Of a stretch of 64,000 nucleotides of DNA, positions 40,600 to 50,676 are shown one piece after another; positions within the stretch are counted from its first letter, which is position 1, and each line of letters starts with the position of its first letter. The position numbers and the translations under genes were made by a program. This stretch comes from Vreelandella olivaria (GTDB lineage Bacteria; Pseudomonadota; Gammaproteobacteria; Pseudomonadales; Halomonadaceae), in assembly GCA_004295565.1 (NCBI GenBank), contig AP019416.1, positions 4,774,001 through 4,838,000 of the forward strand. The letters are read 5' to 3'. The notes below the pieces were generated by a model. That model was given only the letters and a program-made list of their open reading frames with translations. It searched no databases and was not told where the DNA came from.

Positions 40600-41918
40600 T
40601 CAATTGATTAAGTAGACAAAGCCAAGCGAAATGGCGGGGAAGAGCACCAGCAAAATAATGCGAATAAGATCGGCCGCTAAAAAGGCAGGATGCCTTTAAA
40701 GGTTTCCGTTAAAGGAATGCGGGGAGCCATGGAGTGGATAATGAAGATGTTCAGCCCCACCGGCGGCGTGATCATGCCAACCTCAACGACCACCAGCGCT
40801 AAAATACCGAACCATATCGCCACATCCGTTGCGGGCATGCCGAAGTCCATCCCGGTGACGATGGGCAGAAAGATAGGCACGGTAAGCAGGATCATCGAGA
40901 GGCTGTCCATAAAGCAGCCGAGCACCAAATAGCAGAACAGAATGCCCGCCAGAACCACCCAGGGACTGATCTCGAGCCCCACAATCCAACCAGCGGTAAT
41001 CTGGGGTAGCTGAGTCAAAGCAAGGAAGCTATTGAACACACTGGCGCCCAGTACGATGAAGAAGATCATCGCCGAAGTCACTGCGGTCTCAAGCACACAG
41101 TCCCGCAGGCCGTTCCAGCGCAGCCCGCCTCTCGTTATTGCCAGGGCACCGGTGGAGACCGCACCGACGGCAGCGGCTTCGGTAGGCGTAAAGATGCCGG
41201 TATAGATGCCCCAATCACCACGATAAAGATCGCCGCACCGGGCCACACCTCCAGCAGTGAGCGCCAGCGCTCGCCGCGGGAGGCTTTTGCCTACTCGGCG
41301 CACTGTCAGGAAAAAGCGCACATAAAGCGAGATGGCCAACATGTAGCTGAACACCGCTAACAAGCCCGGCACCAGGGCAGCGGCAAACATTTCGTTAATG
41401 TTCTGTTCGGCCAGGATGGCGTAGATAACCAGCACCACCGAGGGAGGAATCAAGATCCCCAGGGTGCCGCCTGCGGCCAAGGCACCGGTCGCCAGGCTGC
41501 CGCGATACCCTTGACGCTCCATCTCGGGTAGCGCTACTTGTGTCATGGTCGCGGCGGTGGCCAGCGAGGAGCCGCAAATAGCTCCAAAAGCACCGCAGGC
41601 GCCGATCGTGGACATCGCCAGCCCGCCGCGGCGGTGGCCCAGCCAGTCGTTGGCCGCCTGGAACATGGCCCGGGAAAGACCGGCTCTCGCCGCGAACTGC
41701 CCCATCAGCAGGAACAGCGGAATGATGGATAGCGTATGGCTGGAAAAGTGCTCGTAAGGAAGTGACTTTAAGCCATTTAAAATGCCCATCGGGCCGGTAA
41801 TCAGCATCATCCCTACGGCACCCACCACCAGCATGGCCAAGCCGATAGGAATACGCGTCGCCATCATGAACAGCAGAACCACAAAGCCGCTAGCGCCCAA
41901 GGTGATAGGTGTCATCAC
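40600..41918 (-). CDS. dctM: TRAP transporter large permease DctM (M4, frame slips as read)
   Basis: About 439 aa. SHTLSIIPLFLLMGQFAARAGLS, CGSSLATAATMTQVALPEM and GTLGILIPPSVVLVIYAILAEQ mark the DctM family. The stretch about 41285-41215 is locally out of frame and returns at GIYTGIFTPTEAAAVGAV, a compensated pair of indels. The frame stops at 40677 after GILPF, but one more T restores AADLIRIILLVLFPAISL and a stop at 40600. It overlaps dctQ4 by 4 nt upstream and is followed by the DUF3237 gene. Confidence 0.85.
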
Positions 41919-42526
41919 AGCTCTCCTTGGGCGGAATTTTCTTTAACTTGAGCTTGAGTCGAACCGGGCTGTGGCGGGTTGTAAGTAAACGCATCGCAGG
42001 TGCGATAGAGACACACCAGTGTCAATAGCGCGAAACCTACCAGGCCGCCGATATACCCCCACCAGAGCGGTATATCCAGCAGCATGCTGGTTTTCCATAT
42101 AGCGCCGTTTATCGAGCAAGCCATGATAAAGGCGCCAGGTCATTAACCCTGCGACTACCAAAAGAGCGTTTCGGCGATAACAGCGAGCAGGCGTTGAACC
42201 ATGGGCGGCGCGTGCATGACCAGTAGATCCACCGTGACATGCCCGCCGCGAAGATGGCAGTAAGGTAGAAATAGAAAAACGGCAATGGCAGTGCCCATTT
42301 CCACCAGCTCATAATCGCCAGTGATAGGGCCCACCCACGCCAGCATGGTTATATCGCTTAACACTGGCGCACTGGCTACCCACCGGCCAAGAATGCTAAC
42401 GACGGTGATGATAGCGAGTGCTGCGATCAATAATCCGCCGCTTATCGCGGCAACCCTGCAGGGTATCTCTAGGCTACGGCGCATCAATGCAGTGCCGATT
42501 GTCGGTACCGTCGCTAAGCTGCTCAT
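41915..42526 (-). CDS. dctQ: TRAP transporter small permease DctQ (Q4, frameshifted as read)
   Basis: About 203 aa in three pieces. From ATG42526: two helices (VAAISGGLLIAALAIITVVSIL and the next) with GTAIAVFLFLPYCHLRGGHVTVDLLVMHAPP, the DctQ pattern. The middle piece (about 42165-42110) has VVAGLMTWRLYHGL. The last piece to 41915 has IPLWWGYIGGLVGFALLTLVCL and a polar tail. The breaks near 42160 and 42115 fit one base each. It overlaps dctM4 and is the first gene of the ferulate-block minus-strand operon. Confidence 0.8.
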
Positions 42527-42611
42527 CGCTTCGTCTCTTGTTTTTGGAGTTCGCTGTATGGCTGAAACACCCCTTGCGCTATACACCGCGAGAGCGTCAC
42601 AACCAAACTAG

Positions 42612-42628
42612 TTACTTAATATAAGTAA
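42612..42628. promoter_or_regulatory. Operator-like palindrome upstream of dctQ4
   Basis: TTACTTA-ATA-TAAGTAA, perfect 7-bp arms, 85 bp before the dctQ4 start and 50 bp after the marR stop. Size and symmetry suit a MarR-type regulator such as the one encoded next to it. Inference only. Confidence 0.5.
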
Positions 42629-42679
42629 TTGTCTTTGTGAGAGCATGCAAGCGTTGCCGACAAAAATACGCCTAAAGTT

Positions 42680-43182
42680 TTATTCCTCGCTGGTTTCCGG
42701 TGCGTATATTTTCACTAGCAGAGACAGCAGCTGACGCCGCTCAATCTCACTAAGTGATTGAGTTGCAATGATATCACTCTGCTCAGCCAGTTCTTTTAGC
42801 TGTTCGGTTAAGGCTTCGCCTTTTTTGCTAAGAAAAAATCCCATGGGAGCGCTTATCACGCTTACAGCGCACCCGCAACCAGCCCTCTCTCCTCTAGATT
42901 ATTAATTAAGCTAACGATTCTAGGCGGATCAATGTCCAGCACCTTGGCTAAATTGGTTTGAGTGATGCCGGGATAGCCTTCAATCACCACAAGCGAAGAG
43001 AACTGGGCAGGGCGTATCTCATGCTCCTGCATGGCCTCATTAAAATGTTTAAAAACAGCAAGCTGTGCTCTTCTCAAGGCGTAACCAAGGCGATTTTCAA
43101 GCACCAGACCGGCGACAGAAGTCGGCTCCTTTTCATCGGGCTCAACTTGCTGAATAGACGTGCTCTTTTTAGATATGGCCAT
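42680..43182 (-). CDS. MarR-family regulator, ferulate/hydroxycinnamate type (frameshifted as read)
   Basis: About 167 aa. The N-terminal part (43182-about 42885) has LGYALRRAQLAVFKHFNEAM, IRPAQFSSLVVIEGYPGITQTNLAKVLDIDPPRIVSLINNLEERGLV, the MarR winged helix. Two single-base slips then occur (near 42880 and in a T run near 42850). The restored C-terminus reads FLSKKGEALTEQLKELAEQS and ends IYAPETSEE at 42680. It lies beside and divergent from fcs, and MarR repressors responding to hydroxycinnamoyl-CoA (FerR/CouR type) control such genes in other bacteria. That role is inferred from context. Confidence 0.82.
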
Positions 43183-43249
43183 GCGTTAATTCCTATCTCA
43201 TTTAAATAATTACAACTATGGTCTTAAATCAGCATCCTAGCTAATCATC

Positions 43250-43262
43250 TAGTTAACAACTA
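43250..43262. promoter_or_regulatory. Operator-like repeat between marR and fcs
   Basis: TAGTT-AAC-AACTA, a perfect 5-bp inverted repeat in the 143-bp divergent marR-fcs gap, 64 bp before the fcs ATG. Related ACAACTAT/AACTATA strings lie nearby at 43213 and 43257. Candidate MarR site. Confidence 0.4.
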
Positions 43263-43325
43263 TAACTATATTCGCCAAGATGACAGCACACAACAAATCC
43301 AAGATTTTTCGCTATGGAGCTACTC

Positions 43326-45134
43326 ATGTCCCTCCCTCCTCCGCTGACTGACACCTTACAAGAGTTCCGACTACACGGAGGCGATGTTCCCTCTTACCCA
43401 CACAGCATGACCCAGCGCCTTGCCCATTGGGCAAACAAAACACCCCTGAATACCTTTTTGGCCGAGCGCGAAAAGGGCCAGCACAGGTGGCGGACGCTAA
43501 CCTTCGGTGAAGCAATGCCACAAGTTAACCACCTGGCACAAGCACTGATTGATCATGGTCTGTCGACGGAGCGACCACTGATGGTGCTGTCGGGAAATAG
43601 CATCGACCATGCTCTGCTTGCCTGTGCCGCCATGCATGTGGGTATTCCTTACGTGCCGGTATCGCCCTCTTACGCCCTGCTATCGGAAGATTTCGTTAAG
43701 CTGCGGCATGTGGTGGATCTGGTGACCCCGGGGATGCTATTTGTCGATGAGGAGGCGCGCTTTAGCCGGGCACTGGCAACCGTTTGCGATAATGGCGTTA
43801 CCTGTGTAGCCAAGATACCCGCGCAGCGAGCCCTGGCCTTTGATTCACTCGCCGCGACGCCGGCGACTGCCGATGTGGAAAGTGCCCACGCCCGCGTAAC
43901 GCCTGACACTATCGCCAAACTACTGTTTACCTCAGGGTCGACAGGCATGCCCAAGGCAGTGATCAACACCCAACGTATGCTGTGTAGCAATCAAGCCATG
44001 CTGGCGAAACGGCTAAGCTTTCTAGGGCAGCACACCCCGGTGTTAGTCGACTGGCTACCCTGGCACCACACCTTCGGCGGCAATACGATTTTGGGGATGG
44101 CGATCCACAACGGGGGCGCTTTATATATTGATGATGGCAACCCCACCGCTCAAGGGGTGCAGCGAACCATCGAGAACCTGCGCGAGGTGTCGCCGACGTT
44201 TTACTGCAATGTCCCCAAGGGGTTCGAAGCGCTCGTCGAACATTTGCGCAACGATGACTCCCTGCGTGAGGCCTTTTTCCGCGATCTGGAAATGCTGCAC
44301 TTCGGGGGCGCCGTGCTACCCGCCCATGTGCGCACCGCTCTGGAAGGGTTAGGCAAGCATACGCGCGGGGCCCCCGTTCCCATGTTGACGGGACTGGGCT
44401 CTACCGAAGCATGCCTGGCTTTTTGCACCGAAGAGCCCAGCGACACACCGGGATTGATCGGAAAGCCCGTGCCGGGCATGACGCTGAAGCTAGTGGCGAC
44501 GGACGATAAATGGGAGGCGCGCCTTAAGGGCCTCAACATCACACCAGGCTACTGGCGCGATACACAGCGAACCAACGAGGCGTTTGACCACGAAGGCTAC
44601 TACTGCACCGGGGATGCCATGCGACTCCTTGACCCCGGCCACCCCGAGCGTGGGCTAATCTTTGACGGTCGGCTAAGCGAGAATTTCAAACTGGTGACCG
44701 GCACCTGGGTCAATGTGGGCACCCTGCGCCTACACCTTGTGGAGCACTTCGCTCCGCTGGTACAGGACATCGTGGTGGTCGGCGAAGGGCGCGACTACCT
44801 GACCGGCATCGTCGTATTGAACCTTCCTGCCTGCCAACAGCAGCTTGGCTCGGAGAATACGCCGCTTGAGGTTCTGGCGGCAGACCCCAGCCTGCACCAG
44901 TGGTTCGCACAACGCCTGGCGACCCATTGCCGTGGCCAGTCAAGCTCCATGCGTTTAGAGCGCCTATTGCTGCTCGACCAGCCGCTTTCAGTTGACCGTG
45001 GCGAACTGACCGACAAGGGCTCAGTGAACCAGCGGCTCGTACGCGAGCGCTACACGGATCTTGTGGCGTGTCTCTACGCCGAGCCACCACAGGATCCACG
45101 CATTATCCTTCCCTCTGCAAACCCAGAGCCTTAA
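43326..45134 (+). CDS. fcs: Feruloyl-CoA synthetase
   Basis: Intact 602-aa acyl-adenylate-forming enzyme from ATG43326 (GGAG 8 nt upstream; ATG43314 would overlap that signal). AMP-binding P-loop LLFTSGSTGMPKAVINTQ, A5-like GLGSTEACLAF, A7 YCTGDAMRLLDPGHPERGLIFDGRLSENFKL. The N-terminal part (GNSIDHALLACAAMHVGIPYVPVSPSYALLS) and the TGTWVNVGTLRLHLVEHFAP segment are typical of the long Fcs group rather than of 4CL. It ligates ferulate, p-coumarate or caffeate to CoA for Ech. It is divergent from the marR gene and followed by a terminator. Confidence 0.93.
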   Translation: MSLPPPLTDTLQEFRLHGGDVPSYPHSMTQRLAHWANKTPLNTFLAEREKGQHRWRTLTFGEAMPQVNHLAQALIDHGLSTERPLMVLSGNSIDHALLACAAMHVGIPYVPVSPSYALLSEDFVKLRHVVDLVTPGMLFVDEEARFSRALATVCDNGVTCVAKIPAQRALAFDSLAATPATADVESAHARVTPDTIAKLLFTSGSTGMPKAVINTQRMLCSNQAMLAKRLSFLGQHTPVLVDWLPWHHTFGGNTILGMAIHNGGALYIDDGNPTAQGVQRTIENLREVSPTFYCNVPKGFEALVEHLRNDDSLREAFFRDLEMLHFGGAVLPAHVRTALEGLGKHTRGAPVPMLTGLGSTEACLAFCTEEPSDTPGLIGKPVPGMTLKLVATDDKWEARLKGLNITPGYWRDTQRTNEAFDHEGYYCTGDAMRLLDPGHPERGLIFDGRLSENFKLVTGTWVNVGTLRLHLVEHFAPLVQDIVVVGEGRDYLTGIVVLNLPACQQQLGSENTPLEVLAADPSLHQWFAQRLATHCRGQSSSMRLERLLLLDQPLSVDRGELTDKGSVNQRLVRERYTDLVACLYAEPPQDPRIILPSANPEP

Positions 45135-45171
45135 CACCGGTACTTTTAGATAGCCATACGTGACCTATAAA

Positions 45172-45192
45172 AGGCTGGCAAAGTGCCAGCCT
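45172..45192. terminator. Terminator between fcs and porin
   Basis: Perfect 9-bp stem AGGCTGGCA / TGCCAGCCT with a 3-nt loop between convergent genes; TTTT follows on the minus strand, so it best serves the porin gene. Confidence 0.75.
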
Positions 45193-45254
45193 AAAGCGTG
45201 ATCGAAACAGCGGAAAATCACTTACATCTTCACATCACTGCAATGTCTAGATGG

Positions 45255-46448
45255 CTAGAATTGGAAGGTGGCACTCGCCTGGAGACGACTCGCATCGTTG
45301 GAGACCCCATTAACCTGCTCGATATCAGCGTGCTGGTACTCAAGACCGACTGACATCCGCTCGGTAACATCCCAAATCACATTGGCAAACCCATAGTCGA
45401 GGGTTTCGAAATGATTGCCATAGGCTGCGGGTAAGTCTTGCTCAAGCCGCGAAACACCCACAGAGCTGAACCAGCTGTCCGTCCAGTAGTGATTCAGCGA
45501 AAGACCAAACGCCCGGGTTTCAATCGCTTCAAGATTGTTACCCTGCACATAGACGTCAGGTGCGTTGCGGTGCCCTACATTGCCAGGGTTGCCCATATAG
45601 TTACCAATACCCTCACCGTAAGTGGCACTGCCGCGCAAGCTGGTTGAGGCAGTAAAGGGCAAATTGAACTGCGCCTGCACCCCGTAGCCAGTGACTTCAT
45701 CATCAATGGTATTGGTGATGTTATTGGTCGAAAGCTGACGCGCTATCCCGGAGATCGCAAATAAACGCTTATATTCATAGCGTAGCGTCAAATCTGGAAG
45801 CTGGCTCTCCCCATCAGCTACTGAAGCATCATTGCGGGCAATGACCGTGGTGGGGTTTTCCAAGGCAACAGAGAAACTCCCTTCCCCAACAGGCTGCGTG
45901 TAGCGCAGCTGAGCCTGCCGCTCAAAGGCGTAGCCCTTAGGATCCCCTAGCGCCAGGGTGCGTGTCCCGCCCACGAAACTCATGAAATTTGACCATGTTT
46001 GCCCGGCAAGAAAACCGTTCAGCTCGCCATACGCATGGCGCAGCCCAAACTTACCATCGGGCACAAAATGCCCTTCGAAGTAAGTGGTTAAACGCCCATA
46101 GTCAGTGGCGGTGTGGGTGCGGAAATTCAGGCGGGATTCATAGGCCGTAAAGCTGGTTCGACCATCGGTTCGGTTGCCTGGGTTCATAACGGCGTAAGGA
46201 TCCGTTGATGTGCCCAGGTCGTAGTCGAAGTCGTAAAACGCATCGAGCTTAACGTACCCACCAAAAGCGATATCGGTTTTGGTGCCTGGAATATTCATCG
46301 TTGATCGGTGATTCCAGGGTGGGCCGACACGGCTTGGCTCACCGGTCACGACAGGCTGTCCGGCTTCTACAACATCAAACGCATGGGCCTGGGCAGCAAG
46401 CGCACAGGGAGCGAGAAGGGCGCATGCAACAAAGTGGTTAATTTTCAT
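45255..46448 (-). CDS. DcaP-like outer-membrane porin
   Basis: Intact 397-aa protein with signal peptide MKINHFVACALLAPCALAAQAHA and C-terminal Phe, as in beta-barrel porins. The mature part starts with a short linker, then TDIAFGGYVKLDAFYDFDYDLG and many alternating strands: FTAYESRLNFRTHT, LTTYFEGHF, LRHAYGELNGFLAGQTWSNFM. This YVKLD...FxDYDLG start and RHAYGE..LLAGQTWS are features of the DcaP family, trimeric porins for dicarboxylates and aromatic acids. It probably lets aromatic acids cross the outer membrane for the vanAB/fcs pathways nearby. Confidence 0.85.
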   Translation of the reverse strand: MKINHFVACALLAPCALAAQAHAFDVVEAGQPVVTGEPSRVGPPWNHRSTMNIPGTKTDIAFGGYVKLDAFYDFDYDLGTSTDPYAVMNPGNRTDGRTSFTAYESRLNFRTHTATDYGRLTTYFEGHFVPDGKFGLRHAYGELNGFLAGQTWSNFMSFVGGTRTLALGDPKGYAFERQAQLRYTQPVGEGSFSVALENPTTVIARNDASVADGESQLPDLTLRYEYKRLFAISGIARQLSTNNITNTIDDEVTGYGVQAQFNLPFTASTSLRGSATYGEGIGNYMGNPGNVGHRNAPDVYVQGNNLEAIETRAFGLSLNHYWTDSWFSSVGVSRLEQDLPAAYGNHFETLDYGFANVIWDVTERMSVGLEYQHADIEQVNGVSNDASRLQASATFQF

Positions 46449-46531
46449 TGTTTGTCTCTGCTTTGGTCGTAGTGGTTAGTTGTAATTGTTCTTAATGCGA
46501 ACTCTGATCCGCACTACGTACCAAAGCTGCG

Positions 46532-46563
46532 AAAAAACCTCCATATGTCAATTAAAATGGAGG
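46532..46563 (-). terminator. Terminator after vanR
   Basis: On the minus strand CCTCCAT...ATGGAGG (7-bp arms, 12-nt loop) is followed by TTTTTT, about 100 bp after the corrected vanR stop and before the porin promoter. Confidence 0.7.
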
Positions 46564-46663
46564 CTATGCATCTTCATATTTATATAAGCACTTGAATATA
46601 AAAAACTTTACACTATTAATACTTTGGTTTAATTACACATTACAACTAAATTGCCGAGTATTT

Positions 46664-47338
46664 TTATTCGAGTTCGGCCAGCAACTCAGGGTAACGCAGT
46701 CCAATCAGCGCATGCTCACGCATCAACATTTCTGCCCTTGCCCCTCACCGTTCTTAAGTGACTGAAATATAAGCTCATGATGAAACTGCGCTAACTGCAG
46801 CTTTTTAAACTCTCGCTCTAGCTCATCGCTATCAATGATGATTGAGTCGGCGGCAGCGAAGGGTAGGTGATTATTCCTTGCAATGGCATCCGCCACGACT
46901 CCGCTACCGATGGAATGAATGATAATGCCGTGGAAGTGAGCATTAAGCTCACTCCATTGATTGATATCGGACTCTACAAGATACCCTTTGGCGATTAGTT
47001 TTTTCCTTTTGGATCCAAAACTTCAATTCCTTATCGACGCTAGGCGACAGCCCTTGCTCCGCCAGTCGCCTCGCGGCCAGCCCCTCCAGCACCCCGCGAA
47101 CCTCAACCGCGCAGTGCACATCCGCCTGGGTAAACTCACGCACCATAAACCCGCGCTTGCCCGCCTGTTGCAGCAACCCCTCCTGCTCCAGAGTGCGAAA
47201 AGCCAGTCTTACCGGCGTTCTAGAAACCCCCAGCTGCTCCGCAACCGCGACTTCACCAAGCCGTTCTCCTGGCGCGTATGCTCCCTCACTGATCAATTTA
47301 CGCAGCCGACTGACGACACTTTTATCGTTGTTACTCAT
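46664..47338 (-). CDS. vanR: GntR/FadR-family repressor VanR (frameshifted as read)
   Basis: About 225 aa. The N-terminal HTH is intact (VVSRLRKLISEGAYAPGERLGEVAVAEQLGVSRTPVRLAFRTLEQEGLLQQ), followed by GFMVREFTQADVHCAVEVRGVLEGLAARRLAEQG (FadR-type effector domain). Frame breaks near 47005 and 46750 split the rest, which reads GYLVESDINQWSELNAHFHGIIIHS, then FHHELIFQSLKNGEGARAEMLMREHALIGL and stops at 46664. The metal-binding FCD residues (D, H) are present. It is divergent from vanAB, and a VanR-type operator lies between. Likely represses vanAB until vanillate binds. Confidence 0.85.
47007..47020. promoter_or_regulatory. Palindrome inside vanR resembling the VanR operator
   Basis: TTTTGGATCCAAAA is a perfect 14-bp palindrome inside the vanR coding region, sharing the TTGGATCCAA core of the vanA upstream site. 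It could be a secondary roadblock operator or a coding coincidence. Confidence 0.35.
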
Positions 47339-47429
47339 TTATTTTTCTCTCATATCAACACTGTTTTGCGCTTTATTGGTGAGCTCTACGAAAGTATAGG
47401 TTGACTGCAAAAACCTTCCTAGCCTTTAC

Positions 47430-47441
47430 TTTGGATCCAAT
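47430..47441. promoter_or_regulatory. VanR operator upstream of vanA
   Basis: TTTGGATCCAAT differs by one base from ATTGGATCCAAT, the known Caulobacter VanR operator. It sits 38 bp before the vanA GTG in the divergent vanR-vanA gap, suitable for blocking the vanA promoter. Confidence 0.75.
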
Positions 47442-47478
47442 AAGCATAATTACAACACTAAATCAAAAGGAGTTTACC

Positions 47479-48542
47479 GTGACTCAACAAGCCCCCTTTC
47501 CTTTAAATACCTGGTACGTCGCCTGCACCCCTGATGAGCTTACCGAAAAACCGCTTGGGCGAACTATTTGCAACAAGCAACTAGTTTTCTTCCGCGGTGA
47601 CGAAAACCGCGTGGCCGCTGTAGAGGATTTCTGCCCCCACCGTGGCGCGCCGCTCTCCTTGGGCTTTGTACGTGATGGCAAGCTGGTGTGCGGCTACCAC
47701 GGCCTTGAAATGAACTGCAGCGGTAAGTGCGACAGCATGCCCGGCCAGCGGGTTCGAGGCTTTCCCAGCAATCGGGCCTACCCTGTTGAAGAGCGCCACG
47801 GCTTTATCTGGATCTGGCCCGGCGACCCCGAGAAAGCGGACGCCGATCTGATTCCCGAGCTGCACTGGGCCAACAATCCGGACTGGGCATATGGCGGCGG
47901 CCTCTACCATATTCAGTGTGAATATCGCCTGATGATCGACAACCTCATAATTTACCCATGAGACTTACGTGCACGCCTCCAGTATTGGCCAACCCGAGAT
48001 AGAGGAAGCGGCGCCGGAAACAACGGTAAACGGCGATGAAGTGGTCACCAGCCGTGAAATGGAAAACATACCCGCACCGCCCTTCTGGCAGGCCGCCTTA
48101 AGGGGTAACGGGCTCGCTGATGACGTCCCCGTCGACCGCTGGCAAATTTGCCGCTTTACGCCCCCAGCCATGTGCACATCGACGTCGGTGTGGCTCACGC
48201 AGGCAATGGCGGCGCTAAAGCACCAGCGGATGTAAAAGCGTCCAGCATCGTGGTCGACTTTATCACTCCTGAGAGCGACACCTCTATCTGGTACTTCTGG
48301 GGCATGGCCCGCAACTTCAAGCCGGAAGATCAGGCGCTCACCGACAAGATCCGCGAGGGCCAGGGCAAGATCTTCGAAGAAGACCTTGAGATGCTCGAGG
48401 CACAGCAGCGCAACCTGCTCAAATACCCCGACCGCCAGTTGCTGAAACTCAATATTGACGGCGGGGCGTGCAAGCGCGCCGCATTATTGATCGCATCTTA
48501 AAAGAGGAGCAGGCCGAGCAACCCCAGGAGGCAACGGCATGA
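47479..48542 (+). CDS. vanA: Vanillate O-demethylase oxygenase subunit (frameshifted as read)
   Basis: About 355-aa Rieske oxygenase. GTG47479 has AGGAG 7 nt upstream (VTQQAPFPLNTWYVACTPDEL). Rieske ligands: FCPHRGAPLSLG and CGYHGLEMNCSGKC. The conserved LMIDNLMDLTHETYVHASSIG at about 47950 is broken as read (bases lost around ATGGAT; read ATAAT). A second break near 48150 and a missing G near 48465 follow; the corrected end is IIDRILKEEQAEQPQEATA at 48542. The ATGA stop/start overlap with vanB shows coupling. Reaction: vanillate to protocatechuate + formaldehyde. Confidence 0.92.
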
Positions 48543-49505
48543 GCCACCCTCTCTATCGCTTATTGTCGAGGTAAAAGCTCGCCATGAGGAGGCGCTTGGC
48601 ATTGCCACCTTTGAGCTTGCCGACCCACACGGTCGACCGCTGCCCCCCTTTAGCGCCGGCGCCCACATTGACGTGCAGGTGAAAGAGGGGTAATCCGGCA
48701 ATACTCGCTGTGCAACCACTCTGAAGAGCGGGATCGCTATTTGATCGGCGTGTTGCGTGATGAGGCCTCCAGAGGAGGCTCCATCGCCATGCACGATGAG
48801 ATTAAAGTGGGCAACCTGCTGCTCATCAGCGCGCCCAAAAACCATTTCCCGCTTAAACCCGCAAAGCGCACTTACCTGCTGGCGGGCGGGATCGGCATCA
48901 CCCCGCTGCTGTGTATGGCGGAGCGATTGGCGCGCACCGAGGCAGACTTCGAGCTGCACTACTGCGCCCGCTCCGCCGAGCGCATGGCCTTTCGTGAGCG
49001 TATCAACACATCAGGTTTCGCCGATAGAACGCACTTCTACCTGGACGATGACGACGCGTCCCCAACCCTCGATCTGGAAAAGCTGCTTAGTGAGCCCGAG
49101 GCTGATGCCCAGGTCTACGTCTGCGGCCCTAGCGGATTTATTAACGCCGTCCTATCAACAGGTAAACAGTGCGGCTGGCCAGCCGACCAACTACACACCG
49201 AGTACTTTGCAGGCGCGGAAACAGCCAGCAAAGACGACGGCAGTTTCGAGGTGCGCATCGCCAGCAGCGGCGCCGCCTTTACCGTGCCCGCCGATAAAAC
49301 CGTCTACCAAGTACTGGCTGAAAATGGCATCGATATCATGGTCTCCTGCGAGCAGGGGGTCTGTGGCACCTGCCTAACCCGTGTGCTCGAAGGCGAACCC
49401 GACCATCGGGATTTATACCTGGATGACGATGAGCACGCAGCCAACGATCAATTCACACCCTGCTGCTCCAGAGCCAAGAGCAAAACCCTTGTATTGGATC
49501 TTTAA
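48539..49505 (+). CDS. vanB: Vanillate O-demethylase reductase subunit (frameshifted as read)
   Basis: About 322 aa. The start ATG48539 overlaps vanA. One missing C near 48549 and one missing base near 48690 break the first 50 residues; corrected they read SLSLIVEVKARHEEALGI and GAHIDVQVKEGLIRQYSLCN. The rest is intact: FMN/NAD region LLAGGIGITPLLCMAERLA, YVCGPSGFINAVL, and the C-terminal [2Fe-2S] site CEQGVCGTC with a distal CC. It passes electrons from NADH to VanA. It is a paralogue of IacF. Confidence 0.92.
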
Positions 49506-49587
49506 ATCGTCTCAAACACCGTTTCAACAAAAGTTTCAAAACAATCATAAAAACGTACCCCATTGACTAGCAATCAGGATAACGACA

Positions 49588-50610
49588 ATGAAAAAATACC
49601 CACCCACCTAGCCAAGGCGACCCTGTTTGGTGTGTTCGCCTTTTCATTCGTGGCCCCCGCCGTGGAAGCCAGCACGACACTGCGCGTAGCGCATGTCTGG
49701 CCCGGCGGCTCCATGATAGACCGTGAACTGTTTCAGGCCTGGGCTGAAAGTGTCGAAGAGGCGTCGAATGGGGAGTTGAAGGTAGAAGTTTTCCCCAGCC
49801 AGACGCTAGCGAAATCGGCTCAAACCTACGAAAGTGCTGTCAGCGGTATCGCCGATATTGGCGCCTCTGCCCAGGGTTATACGGCGGGCCGCTTTCCCCT
49901 CACGCAAGTCGTCGAGCTGCCGGGGGTGTCAGCAAGCGCCCGCCAAGGGGCCTGCATTCTCCAGTCGCTTTACGATCAGGGATACTTTGAACAGGAGTAC
50001 GCCGACACACGCCCGCTGTTCCTGTTTACCACCGGCCCCGGTTACCTGCATACCAAAAACCAGCTGATTGAAACACCGGCTGATCTCGAGGGCCTTCGCC
50101 TACGCCGCCCCACGCCCGTGGTGGGTGATATGTTCGAGCGCCTTGGCGCCCAGGCGGTGGGCATGCCAGCGCCGGATGTGTTTACCTCCATGCAGCGTGG
50201 CGTCGTCGACGGCCTCAGTTTCAACTGGGAAGGTATGAAGACTTTCCGGCTGAACGAACTGGCGCAGTACCACACCGAAGTCCCCCCTGTATGACCTTTC
50301 GCTGTTCGCCACCATGAGCCAGCGCAGCTACGACAGCCTGCCGGCCGATTTGCAGCAAGTGATTGATGACCACAGCGGCTTGGAGTGGTCGCTGCGCGCG
50401 GCGGAGGTTTACGACGAGATGATACGCCAAGGCCGTGAAGAAGCCGTCGAAGCCGGACATGAGTTCGTCGTCATCGAAGACGCGCTGGAAGATCCCGAAT
50501 GGGGCCCGGTGCTGCAGCAAACCATTGATGATTACTTGGAGGATATTGGCGGCTCCGCCAATGACATCTACGAAGCTGCGATGGATTTACAGCAAAGCTG
50601 CCCGGTTTAG
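49588..50610 (+). CDS. dctP: Orphan TRAP substrate-binding protein DctP (P7, frameshifted as read)
   Basis: About 340 aa. ATG49588 is best; one A is missing in its A run, which otherwise reads MKKIPTHLAKATLFGVFAFS (signal peptide ending VEAS). Mature part: TLRVAHVWPGGSMIDRELFQAW, GIADIGASAQGYTAGRFPLTQVV, LEGLRLRRPTPVVGDMFERLG, SMQRGVVDGLSFNWE. A C6 run near 50285 that should be C5 breaks TEVPLYDLSLFATMSQRSYDSLP. It lies about 80 bp after vanB on the same strand, so it is probably part of the vanAB operon. No dctQM genes are next to it; P3 and P4 are close relatives, so it may share Q3M3. Likely ligand vanillate (inference). Confidence 0.83.
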
Positions 50611-50641
50611 GTTTGAATTAATCGTCGTTTTAACCATAGCG

Positions 50642-50667
50642 TATGGGCAGCCAATTGGCTGCCCATA
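50642..50667. terminator. Bidirectional terminator between dctP7 and pcaG
   Basis: A perfect 26-bp palindrome with core GCAGCCAATTGGCTGC, between two convergent genes. Position and symmetry indicate a two-way terminator. Confidence 0.7.
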
Positions 50668-50676
50668 TCATTATGT

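Noticed and set aside
47007-47441. GGATCC-containing palindromes as cloning artefacts (BamHI sites)
   Set aside because: The upstream site matches a known VanR operator and is in the right place; the surrounding sequence is continuous genome.
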